From positions 1 through 7,014 of the forward strand of contig CAMZAY010000059.1 of the NCBI GenBank assembly GCA_947304365.1: a stretch of 7,014 nt of DNA, given 5' to 3'. The stretch comes from an uncultured Clostridia bacterium. GTDB lineage: Bacteria > Bacillota > Clostridia > Christensenellales > CAG-138. Shown one piece after another: positions 1 through 5,831 of this stretch. The notes below the pieces were generated by a model. It saw nothing but the letters and a program-made list of their open reading frames with translations, searched no databases and was not told where the DNA came from. Position numbers and translations under genes: made by a program. Within the stretch, counting starts at the first letter, position 1. Each line of letters begins with the position of its first letter.

Positions 1-644
1 TGCTCACGGATTCCCCCAAGCGCATCACCATCGCCGTCAACAAGGCGAACCTCACCCACGACATGATATTGAAGACCGGCGAATTCAACGTATCCGTGCT
101 CACCGAGAGCGTGACGATGGACGTTTTCAAGCAGTTCGGCTTCCAGTCCGGCAGGAACGCGCATAAATTCCTCGGCTTTGAGGATTTCGAGATCGCCTCG
201 AACGGCATCCCCTACATCACCGCGCACACCAACGCATTCTTCTCCGCCAAGGTCGTCGCCGCCGCCGACAACGGCACGCACACCCTCTTTACCGCGGAAG
301 TCACCGAGGCGGAAGTCCTCTCCGGCGAAGAAAGCGTGACCTACGCCTACTACTTCGCGCATATCAAGCCCAAGAAGAACAAGCCCGCCGAGGAGAAGCG
401 CGGCTGGGTCTGCAAGACCTGCGGATATTTCCATGAGGGCGACGAGCTCCCCGCCGATTTCGTATGCCCCATCTGCAAGCACGGACCGGAGGATTTCGAG
501 CGCGTCGAGCCCGCCCCCAAGCCGACCGGCCATAAATGGGTCTGCGAGATCTGCGGCTTCGAGTACGAGGGCGAGACCCTGCCCGCCGACTTTGCCTGCC
601 CCCTGTGCAAGCACGGACCGGAGGACTTCAAGCAGCTGTATTGA
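1..644 (+). CDS. Flavin reductase-like domain fused to two short rubredoxin modules (Hrb-like), 5' end outside window
   Basis: The frame is open from the left edge (first full codon at 3), so the ATG at 63 is internal and the gene is 5' truncated; 213 residues are visible. Residues 1 to about 125 match the C-terminal part of the FMN-binding split-barrel flavin reductase family (SPKRITIAVNK near the start, GEFNVSVL, FGFQSGR, and GTHTLFTAEVTEAEVL before SVTYAYY). Two rubredoxin modules follow: C137/C140/C155/C158 and C181/C184/C199/C202, each CxxCG-x13-CPxC, shorter than classical rubredoxin and closer to the iron site of rubrerythrin. In Moorella-type Hrb, a flavin reductase-rubredoxin fusion passes electrons from NADH to flavodiiron protein FprA for NO/O2 reduction; a similar cytosolic electron-carrier role is inferred. 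Two modules instead of one is the unusual point. It is convergent with the phage portal gene and looks like host, not phage, DNA. The partner reductase or FprA is not in view. Confidence 0.9.
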   Translation, partial: LTDSPKRITIAVNKANLTHDMILKTGEFNVSVLTESVTMDVFKQFGFQSGRNAHKFLGFEDFEIASNGIPYITAHTNAFFSAKVVAAADNGTHTLFTAEVTEAEVLSGEESVTYAYYFAHIKPKKNKPAEEKRGWVCKTCGYFHEGDELPADFVCPICKHGPEDFERVEPAPKPTGHKWVCEICGFEYEGETLPADFACPLCKHGPEDFKQLY

Positions 645-666
645 TGTGTTGCTCCATTACAGTAAA

Positions 667-706
667 AAAGCTTGGTTTCAAAACGAAACCAAGCTTTATT
701 ATTTGT
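667..706. terminator. Intrinsic terminator, probably bidirectional, between the redox gene and the portal gene
   Basis: A perfect 13-bp stem (AAAGCTTGGTTTC at 667-679 with GAAACCAAGCTTT at 685-697) encloses a 5-nt loop, AAAAC. On the plus strand it lies 22 bp after the rubredoxin stop and runs into TTTATTATTT. On the minus strand the stem is followed by a T-run (complement of the A-run at 664-669). It can therefore end both convergent transcripts. Structure is seen directly; termination activity is inferred. Confidence 0.85.
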
Positions 707-713
707 CACGGGA

Positions 714-732
714 GAAAAACCGCAGGTTTTTC
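714..732. terminator. Second short terminator-like hairpin
   Basis: GAAAAACC (714-721) pairs with GGTTTTTC (725-732) across a 3-nt loop, giving an 8-bp stem that ends in an A-run/T-run on either strand. It sits just downstream of the portal stop (744) in the minus direction and probably ends the phage transcript before the larger hairpin at 667-697. The stem is AT-rich, so on its own it may be a weak terminator. Confidence 0.5.
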
Positions 733-740
733 AACCACAA

Positions 741-756
741 TTGCTAATTGCTAATT
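741..756. repeat. Tandem heptad repeat TTGCTAA x2 plus TT, spanning the portal stop
   Basis: The plus strand reads TTGCTAATTGCTAATT. The minus-strand complement AATTAGCAATTAGCAA contains the portal stop TAG (746-744) and codes for its last Ile-Ser-Asn. The AT-rich repeat contrasts with the GC-rich coding sequence around it and lies right at the phage/host-type junction. It could be an intergenic repeat into which the gene runs, or part of a recombination junction; the sequence alone cannot decide. Confidence 0.6.
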
Positions 757-2312
757 CCCGATTCCGCCTGCCGTTCCTTCATCAGGCTCTTCGCCTGTTC
801 CTTGCCCTCGAAAACGATGAGCTCAAGGCCCACCTCCGGGGTGATCATGCCGGTCTCGACAAGGCGGAACACGGTGTCGTTATGCGCGATCGCGCTGAAG
901 CCCGTTTCCTTCTGCACCTTTACGGTGACGCGGATCGACATGGGCATATCGTCCATGTTCATTATCTCGCGCGCGGCGGCGTCCGCCTTCCTCGCGCCCT
1001 CCGGATCGGAGCGGTCGATAAACGTCTTTATGCAGCGAAGCCCCAGGGCGAATTCGCGCTCCAGCTCAAGCTCCTGCTCCACCGCCTTGCGGAAGGCGGA
1101 ATGCAGGCTCTTTGCCGCCATGCGTGCGCGTTTTGAGGATTTCTCCTGCAGCGCAGATATCGCGGTGCCGCTCGTTACGCCGTAATTGGTCATCCCGCGC
1201 GACCAGTCGTTGGAGCCGGATTCCTCCTTTATCGTGTCCCTCATATCCGCGACGTACTGGATGATGTACGCGGGGAGCGGCGCCGTCTGGAACCAGGTGA
1301 CGCCGTTAAGGCTGTCGCCCTTGTGGACTTCCTTCGACCAATCGCGAAGATCGTCCGCGTCGAAGCCCGAAGCGCCCGTGACGAGCAGCTTGTTGTGCGA
1401 GGCGAGAAGGGCGTTTTTAAGCACGACCTGATCGAGCTTGTCGGAGTAGCGCTGGCTCGTCTCGAACATATCGACGAAGCCGTATCCCAGCGCCGAGCCG
1501 CGCCTTGGGAAGAGCGCCGTCACGACGAACGGGTATTTACCGTGCCTGTACATACCGCCGGGACGGGACTTGCGGGAGTCCTCCAGTATCCTTCCGCCCG
1601 CCATCCTCAACATATGCACGGAGTATTTGCCGGTCTTTGCGTCGAATTTCCTCTGCCAGCACTCGATAAGGAGCATGTTCTTGTCCGTGCGGGGCGTTAT
1701 GAGCCCGTCGCTCACGGTGTCCATATAGAGGCTGTCCTCCGTGAAAAGCTCGCCCTCGTCGGGATAGTGCTCGCGGAACCAGTCGCGCGTGCGGCGTGTG
1801 AACTTGAACACCGCCCTGCCGTCCTGGATATCTGCCGCCGCGGGATCGAAGAGTATTGAGGAGATGTCCACGCGGCGTATGAACGCGGAGCCCATGCCGC
1901 CCGCGGCGTCGGGATCGTAGCCGACCTCCTGCACGCCGTAGCCGCAGACCAGAAGATCGTGCGTAAGAAGGCGGTATTCCTCGTCATATCCGCAGTTCAG
2001 GTGATCCTCGCGGATGACCTGTGTCAGCGTCTCGGCAAGCTCGGTATAGGCGTTGCTGTCGGCGGTAATGACCGCCTCGGGCATGTATTCGTCAAGATCG
2101 GCGCGAACGTTCTCTATCGCGCTGTGTATGACGGGCGTGACTGGGCGCGGCTCGTTGGGATCGTCCACGGGAACGTCGAACCAGTGATCGCCGCGGTAGA
2201 TGGTCTCGCAGCGGTCTATCCTCGCCCGCTCCCCCGCGTACGCCTCGTAGAATTCGCGGAAGAGCTCGTAAAGCGGAGCCGCGTCCGCAGTAGCTTTGAT
2301 TTTGTTGTTCAT
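744..2312 (-). CDS. Phage portal protein (P22-type family)
   Basis: A 522-residue protein forming the dodecameric vertex ring through which DNA is packaged and ejected. Family signs, numbered from the ATG at 2312: a helical N-terminus with the early-contact segment near 55-80 (TPVIHSAIENVRADLDEYMPE), the central clip/stem portion with HGKYPF (257-262) and GYGFVD (276-281), the DKLDQVVLKNALL helix at about 291-303, and GVTSGTAISALQE (378-390), the glycine/serine-rich turn before the long helix typical of P22-like portals. A GTG five codons upstream is also in frame, but ATG 2312 is preferred because AAAGGA lies 6 nt before it. It follows TerL by 47 nt, as expected for a packaging pair. Its C-terminal GISN falls in the AT-rich heptad repeat. 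The length is normal for smaller members (P22 itself is about 725 residues). Assignment by motif and synteny is strong; exact subfamily is uncertain. Confidence 0.88.
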   Translation of the reverse strand: MNNKIKATADAAPLYELFREFYEAYAGERARIDRCETIYRGDHWFDVPVDDPNEPRPVTPVIHSAIENVRADLDEYMPEAVITADSNAYTELAETLTQVIREDHLNCGYDEEYRLLTHDLLVCGYGVQEVGYDPDAAGGMGSAFIRRVDISSILFDPAAADIQDGRAVFKFTRRTRDWFREHYPDEGELFTEDSLYMDTVSDGLITPRTDKNMLLIECWQRKFDAKTGKYSVHMLRMAGGRILEDSRKSRPGGMYRHGKYPFVVTALFPRRGSALGYGFVDMFETSQRYSDKLDQVVLKNALLASHNKLLVTGASGFDADDLRDWSKEVHKGDSLNGVTWFQTAPLPAYIIQYVADMRDTIKEESGSNDWSRGMTNYGVTSGTAISALQEKSSKRARMAAKSLHSAFRKAVEQELELEREFALGLRCIKTFIDRSDPEGARKADAAAREIMNMDDMPMSIRVTVKVQKETGFSAIAHNDTVFRLVETGMITPEVGLELIVFEGKEQAKSLMKERQAESGISN

Positions 2313-2318
2313 TCGGTT

Positions 2319-2324
2319 TCCTTT
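2319..2324 (-). promoter_or_regulatory. Ribosome binding site deciding the portal start
   Basis: AAAGGA on the minus strand, 6 nt before ATG 2312. It lies downstream of the alternative in-frame GTG at 2327, which has no such site because the hairpin at 2328-2351 abuts it. This favours ATG 2312. Confidence 0.7.
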
Positions 2325-2327
2325 CAC

Positions 2328-2351
2328 GCGGCGGGCGTTTTGCCCCGCCGC
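2328..2351 (-). promoter_or_regulatory. GC hairpin in the TerL-portal gap
   Basis: An all-GC 8-bp perfect stem (GCGGCGGG at 2328-2335 with CCCGCCGC at 2344-2351) with an 8-nt loop lies 8 nt after the TerL stop and ends 3 nt before the portal Shine-Dalgarno. There is no T-run after it in the minus direction, so it is not a classical terminator. Possible roles are mRNA processing or stability, partial attenuation, or insulation of portal translation from TerL. Function is inference. Confidence 0.55.
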
Positions 2352-2359
2352 AATTGTAT

Positions 2360-3697
2360 TCAGCAGTTCAGATAGCCGCTTTTTCTCGGCTTGTTCATGT
2401 CAAGGGGATCGAAAACGCGCTTCCTCTTTATCTCCGCCGGTTTGTTTGCAGCCGGCCGGGACATTATCCCGTAGCGAAGCGCCTCCGGAGCGTGATCGTC
2501 GCCGTCGGCGGCGTCCTCCCTGCAGCGGGGATCGTACTGAAGCGCCGGCAGCTGGCGGATAAGATTCACGCAGTCCGAGAAGCAGCGCCATTTGGGCTCG
2601 CCGTCCGCCCCCAAAGCGAGGTGATCGCGAAGCCTCTGCCAGCCGGCGATGCGCGTATTGTCCGCCGGCGTTACCGCAAGTCCCGCCTTTATGAATATCT
2701 CCGCAAGGCTCTCGCCGACGAAGCCGCCCTCCGAAGAGAGCGTCTGTCCGCGCTTCTGCCAAAGGTCCGGCGAGGCGACGGTGTAGGCGATATCCTCGCC
2801 TGCGGAAAGCTCCGTCACGCGCTTTGCGACCTCCTCCGCCCTGAGCTGTCTTACGTAGAGCTCGCGGTAGGTTATTATGCGCCCCTCCGGATCGACCGCG
2901 TGCCAAAGCACGCAGCAGGGGTCGTTGTAGCCCCAGTCCATCGATCGGAAGCGCTTGTACCACGCGGGTATCTCGTAAGGGGGAACGACGTGCTTTTCCC
3001 TTGAGAATTCGCGGAAATACTGCCCCGCGTGCACGTCCCAGTCGCCCTCGAGATGCGCTCTTCTCAGATCCTCCGGCAGCGTCATCAGCTGACGCACGTA
3101 CCCGGGATCCGCCTCTATGAGCGCCTTGTTGTCCCATATCCTCGCGGGGATGAATACGTAATCCTCCGGGTTTTCGTCACCCCTGTGGTCGCGGTCGATG
3201 AAAAGCCGCTTTACCCACTCGTGCCCGACGTTCCCCGGGTTGCAGGTGTAATACATCCTCGGTGTGAAGCCCTTTTTCGAGGTCCTGTTGCAGGTGGTCA
3301 AAAACTGCTGCTGTTCCTCGGTGAAATGCGTCGCTTCCTCCATGCCTATCACGGCGTATTCCTGCCCCTGGTACTGATAAACGTCGCCCTGCGTATCGCA
3401 GTAGCCGAGCTTTATCCTCGACCTGTTGGGAAATGTGAAAACCCTTTCCGTCGCGTTATACTGCGCGAAGCCGTAAAGCTCCCTTTGGAGCGGCAGTATG
3501 TGGTTCTCGCGAAGCTCCGGAAGCGTGCGCCTTAGAAGAAGTATGTTAAGCTCCGGGTAATTCAGCGCGAGCAGCACGAGCTTTCGGCGCATAGCCCAGC
3601 TCTTTCCGCCGCCGCGCGCTCCCCCGTAAGCGGTGTGTCTCGCCCTTGAGAGAAAGAATTCCCTCTGTCTTTTATTGGGCGATCCCTGTAAAACCAA
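2360..3697 (-). CDS. terL: Phage terminase large subunit (ATPase-nuclease packaging motor)
   Basis: A 445-residue DNA-packaging motor that pumps phage DNA through the portal and cuts it. Visible motifs: Walker A GGARGGGKS (25-33), Walker B YAVIGMEE (114-121, catalytic Glu 120/121), coupling motif YTCNPG (150-155), then the RNase H-like nuclease with acidic residues in SMDWGYNDP (D254), ASPDLW (D311) and the C-terminal DDHAPEALRYG (D400/D401). All expected domains are present and the length is normal, so it looks intact. The start is TTG at 3697, giving MVLQGSPNKRQREFF, the usual distance before Walker A; a purine-rich GGAAGGGAGG lies 17 nt upstream, farther than usual, and the frame stays open to 3757, so a longer N-terminus is possible. 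No small terminase gene is adjacent; the divergent neighbour is the transporter. The portal gene follows in the same direction. Confidence 0.95.
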   Translation of the reverse strand: MVLQGSPNKRQREFFLSRARHTAYGGARGGGKSWAMRRKLVLLALNYPELNILLLRRTLPELRENHILPLQRELYGFAQYNATERVFTFPNRSRIKLGYCDTQGDVYQYQGQEYAVIGMEEATHFTEEQQQFLTTCNRTSKKGFTPRMYYTCNPGNVGHEWVKRLFIDRDHRGDENPEDYVFIPARIWDNKALIEADPGYVRQLMTLPEDLRRAHLEGDWDVHAGQYFREFSREKHVVPPYEIPAWYKRFRSMDWGYNDPCCVLWHAVDPEGRIITYRELYVRQLRAEEVAKRVTELSAGEDIAYTVASPDLWQKRGQTLSSEGGFVGESLAEIFIKAGLAVTPADNTRIAGWQRLRDHLALGADGEPKWRCFSDCVNLIRQLPALQYDPRCREDAADGDDHAPEALRYGIMSRPAANKPAEIKRKRVFDPLDMNKPRKSGYLNC

Positions 3698-3732
3698 CGT
3701 GCGGGTAAAGATCGCCTCCCTTCCGTTTGCTA

Positions 3733-3790
3733 TTGCTTTTTTTGCGGTTTTGCTGTATCATTCTCGTTGTAAAACGAGGCATAAAAGGTG
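3733..3790 (+). promoter_or_regulatory. Likely promoter, leader hairpin and RBS of the transporter gene
   Basis: TTGCTT (3733-3738) and TATCAT (3756-3761) are spaced 17 nt apart, a sigma-70/SigA-type arrangement with a weak -35 and a good -10. The start of transcription would fall near 3768, within a small inverted repeat CTCGTT-GTAA-AACGAG (3763-3778) whose GTAA is a GNRA-type tetraloop; it could be an operator or a leader stem. AAAGGTG (3784-3790) follows, 7 nt before ATG 3798. The 100-bp gap between the divergent TerL and transporter starts holds nothing else clear; no convincing minus-strand promoter for TerL was found in it. Confidence 0.5.
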
Positions 3791-3797
3791 TTCGGCA

Positions 3798-4772
3798 ATG
3801 AAGAAGAACTCGCGCGCGGTCGGCGTTTTATGCGTAGTGCTCGCATCGATGTGCTACGGCATAACGCCGATACTCTCGAATACGGCGCTGAAGGGCGGTC
3901 TCCCGGGGGAATTCCTCACCCGGGTGTTCGGTCACGCTCCCGAGGCGATGCTCCTGGACGCCTCCCGCGCGATGCCCAACGAATCCGTCGTCGGCTTCGG
4001 CATGGCGATAGCCTGCGTGCTCTCGCTCATCCCCTGCCTTATCGGGAGGAAGAGCCTTAAGGTCACCGGCAGGCAGGCGCTTGAAATGGCGGCGTTCGGC
4101 GGGGGCGGCTTCACCGCCACGATGCTCCTGATATCGTATGCTTATTTCTGCATCCCCGCCGGCATGACGATCGTGATAAACTTCACTTATCCGATACTCG
4201 TCGCGCTGATCTCCGCCGTGTTGTTCAAGGAGAAGCTGAAGCCCTTAAGCATTGCCGCGCTCCTTATCGCGATAGGGGGCATAGCCCTCATCTCGCTTAC
4301 GGGCGGCTCTGCCGCCATTGGGCCGAGGCCCGCCCTCGGGATACCGCTCGCGCTGCTGTCCGGGCTCGCTTACGCGGTCTATTTCCTTGCGGGCAGGCAC
4401 TCTTCTTACGCCAAGCTCGATACCTCCGTCGCCAATTTCTACATAACCGGCTCGGCGGCGGTGATCTGCTTTGCCGTCGCGCTGATCGCAGGCCGGTTCC
4501 GCCTGCCGCCCAATCTGTTCATGTGGGCGGTGCTTCTGTCAAGCGGCGTGCTCGGCTATATGATCGGCCTTCGCCTGCTGCTTACGGGTATAAGGCTTTT
4601 GGGCTCCACCCCCGCCTCCGCGCTCAATACGCTCGAGCCGGTCTTCGCCTCCGTTACGAGCATGCTCGTTTTCGGCGAGATAATGAGCGGCATGAAGATA
4701 CTCGGCGCGTTCCTCGTGCTTGTCGGCGCGCTTTTGTCGATACTCGCAATGCGCCCCGCAAAAAAAGCCTGA
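3798..4772 (+). CDS. DMT-superfamily EamA-type transporter
   Basis: A 324-residue inner-membrane protein of the drug/metabolite transporter superfamily with two EamA repeats and about ten membrane segments: roughly 7-27, 64-82, 97-115, 119-144, 149-167, 179-199, 211-231, 240-262, 275-293 and 300-317. Signature stretches are the FTYPILVALISAVLFKEKL segment near 129-147 in repeat 1 and the TPASALNTLEPVFASVTSML segment near 271-290 with the following VFGE in repeat 2. The family exports or imports small metabolites, amino acids or drugs; the substrate cannot be read from sequence. ATG 3798 is chosen over upstream in-frame starts because AAAGGTG precedes it and the hydrophobic N-terminus begins right after. 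Oddity: about 35 extra residues between the first two segments (28-63). Its stop lies 2 bp from the holin stop and it faces all the phage genes, which marks it as cargo or a trapped host gene. Confidence 0.93.
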   Translation: MKKNSRAVGVLCVVLASMCYGITPILSNTALKGGLPGEFLTRVFGHAPEAMLLDASRAMPNESVVGFGMAIACVLSLIPCLIGRKSLKVTGRQALEMAAFGGGGFTATMLLISYAYFCIPAGMTIVINFTYPILVALISAVLFKEKLKPLSIAALLIAIGGIALISLTGGSAAIGPRPALGIPLALLSGLAYAVYFLAGRHSSYAKLDTSVANFYITGSAAVICFAVALIAGRFRLPPNLFMWAVLLSSGVLGYMIGLRLLLTGIRLLGSTPASALNTLEPVFASVTSMLVFGEIMSGMKILGAFLVLVGALLSILAMRPAKKA

Positions 4773-4774
4773 TT

Positions 4775-5041
4775 TCATTTCCTTATCGCGTCGAACGCGC
4801 CGTTCGCGGCAAGCGCCACGGCTGACGCGTTTATGAACGCCATCACGAGCCCGCTCCACTCAAAGCTCTTCGTCGCGAGCGCGGCAAGAACCATTATAAC
4901 GACCGCGATAATATAGCTCACCAGCCTTGAGGGGATCCTTTTGACAAAGGGGATCTCCTTTATAAGCTGCGTCATGAGGGTCGTCGCGAGCGTCGCTCCC
5001 GAATAGGTCATGAGCGTGCTCCATGTGAAAAAGTCCTTCAT
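4775..5041 (-). CDS. Phage holin, small two-segment type
   Basis: An 88-residue membrane protein: a short N-terminal amphipathic region (MKDFFTWSTLMTYSGATLATTLMTQ), a basic stretch FVKRIPSRLVS, one clear hydrophobic helix at about 40-58 (SYIIAVVIMVLAALA) and a second at about 66-83, ending FDAIRK. Size, the KRIPSRLVSY stretch and the ANGAFDAIRK end fit small holins of Firmicutes prophages, which form the membrane lesion that lets the endolysin reach the wall. It follows the endolysin gene by 12 nt in the same operon, which supports the call. A strong GAGGGGGG site overlapping the endolysin stop lies 6 nt before ATG 5041. It is convergent with the transporter with no room for a terminator. Holin assignment is by size, topology and position; there is no catalytic motif. 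Confidence 0.8.
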   Translation of the reverse strand: MKDFFTWSTLMTYSGATLATTLMTQLIKEIPFVKRIPSRLVSYIIAVVIMVLAALATKSFEWSGLVMAFINASAVALAANGAFDAIRK

Positions 5042-5047
5042 TCCGAT

Positions 5048-5055
5048 CCCCCCTC
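5048..5055 (-). promoter_or_regulatory. Holin ribosome binding site overlapping the endolysin stop codon
   Basis: On the minus strand, TGA of the endolysin runs straight into GGGGGG, so the GA of the stop is part of the GAGGGGGG site. Spacing to the holin ATG is 6 nt. This arrangement favours translational coupling of endolysin and holin. Confidence 0.7.
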
Positions 5056-5803
5056 ACGAAGCCCTGTGGCGCGAGACGAACTCCCGCACGCCGCTCATGG
5101 TGATCCTGCCGCAGCGCCCGTCCGGCGCGCCGCAGTAGTAGCCGAGGGCGTTGAGCGCCTTCTGCAGATGCATTATGCATTCGCCCTGTATCATGGGGCT
5201 TTTTACGCTGAGCACAACGGGCTCGTCCCTGTACTCGCTGTCGTACGAGAGCTTTCCCGTTACCAGGCCCCTGTGCGTCCACGGTCTTTCGGAGAAGCGC
5301 GTCACGCACACGCCGAAGTGTATGCCGCGCGCCTCCACGCAGAGCGGCTCGCCGTTGAGGAAGCCGCAGACGAAGCCAACGTGGCTCATCCTGCCGTCCC
5401 CGTTACGGTAGAACACCGCTTCGCCGATCTCATAGGGGCGCTCGACCTCGTCCACCCGGCCGCGCTCGGTGCACCACGCGCTGTAACAGTAGTTCGCCGT
5501 AACGTCGGTATCGAGGAAGCTGTCGAGAAGTCCCTGGCAGTCGGTCGCCTTTCTTTTAAGCGCCGCCCAGTTCTCGGTCGCAGCTGCGAACGCCTCCCGC
5601 GTCCAGCCCCTGTGCTTGTAAAAATGCTCATATCTCTCTTCGAGGAGCGCCTTCGTTACCTGCGTGCCGGTCGTGCCGTAAAGGTATTCCCAGGGCTCCT
5701 TTCCGCATTCTTCTGTGTCGATGGGGAGCTTGGCCCCCTTGGGTATGCTCTCCGCCTTTGCGTGGGAGAGCGCGAATATGATAAAATCCACTGCGTTCTT
5801 CAT
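5054..5803 (-). CDS. Phage endolysin: NlpC/P60 peptidase with C-terminal peptidoglycan-binding domain
   Basis: A 249-residue cell-wall hydrolase expected to cut peptide stems of peptidoglycan at lysis. The NlpC/P60 domain covers about 1-185: EPWEYLYGTTG (36-46), the catalytic Cys in TDCQGLLDSFL (C89), the catalytic His in MSHVGFVCG (H141) and the VEARG segment (E157 region) followed by an RFSERPW segment, a pattern typical of phage members. A PG_binding_1-type repeat fills about 205-249: MHLQKALNALGYYCGAPDGRCGRITMSGVREF. No signal peptide is seen, as expected when a holin provides passage. ATG 5803 has only a weak ribosome binding site (AAGGAAAG too far, GAG nearer). It starts 28 nt after the baseplate gene and its stop is joined to the holin's binding site. 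All catalytic residues appear intact. Which bond is cut cannot be told. Confidence 0.88.
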   Translation of the reverse strand: MKNAVDFIIFALSHAKAESIPKGAKLPIDTEECGKEPWEYLYGTTGTQVTKALLEERYEHFYKHRGWTREAFAAATENWAALKRKATDCQGLLDSFLDTDVTANYCYSAWCTERGRVDEVERPYEIGEAVFYRNGDGRMSHVGFVCGFLNGEPLCVEARGIHFGVCVTRFSERPWTHRGLVTGKLSYDSEYRDEPVVLSVKSPMIQGECIMHLQKALNALGYYCGAPDGRCGRITMSGVREFVSRHRAS

Positions 5804-5831
5804 TGTTTTGACTCGATATCTTTCCTTTTCT

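Noticed and set aside
63..644. ATG at 63 as the start of the rubredoxin gene
   Set aside because: The frame is open to the window edge and the upstream residues (SPKRITIAVNK) belong to the flavin reductase fold, so the ATG is internal.
2354..3004. Plus-strand open frame (216 codons) opposite TerL
   Set aside because: Lies wholly against the terminase nuclease region, has no ribosome site of note and no recognisable domain.
2400..3137. Minus-strand 245-codon frame overlapping TerL in another frame
   Set aside because: Composition is Arg/Gly/Ser-rich low-complexity, as expected of a frame-shifted reading of GC-rich DNA; TerL in the true frame is intact.
4740..4800. Terminator between transporter and holin
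   Set aside because: There is a T-run on the minus strand (4759-4765) but the nearest stem is only 5 bp and about 20 nt away, so no convincing terminator is present.
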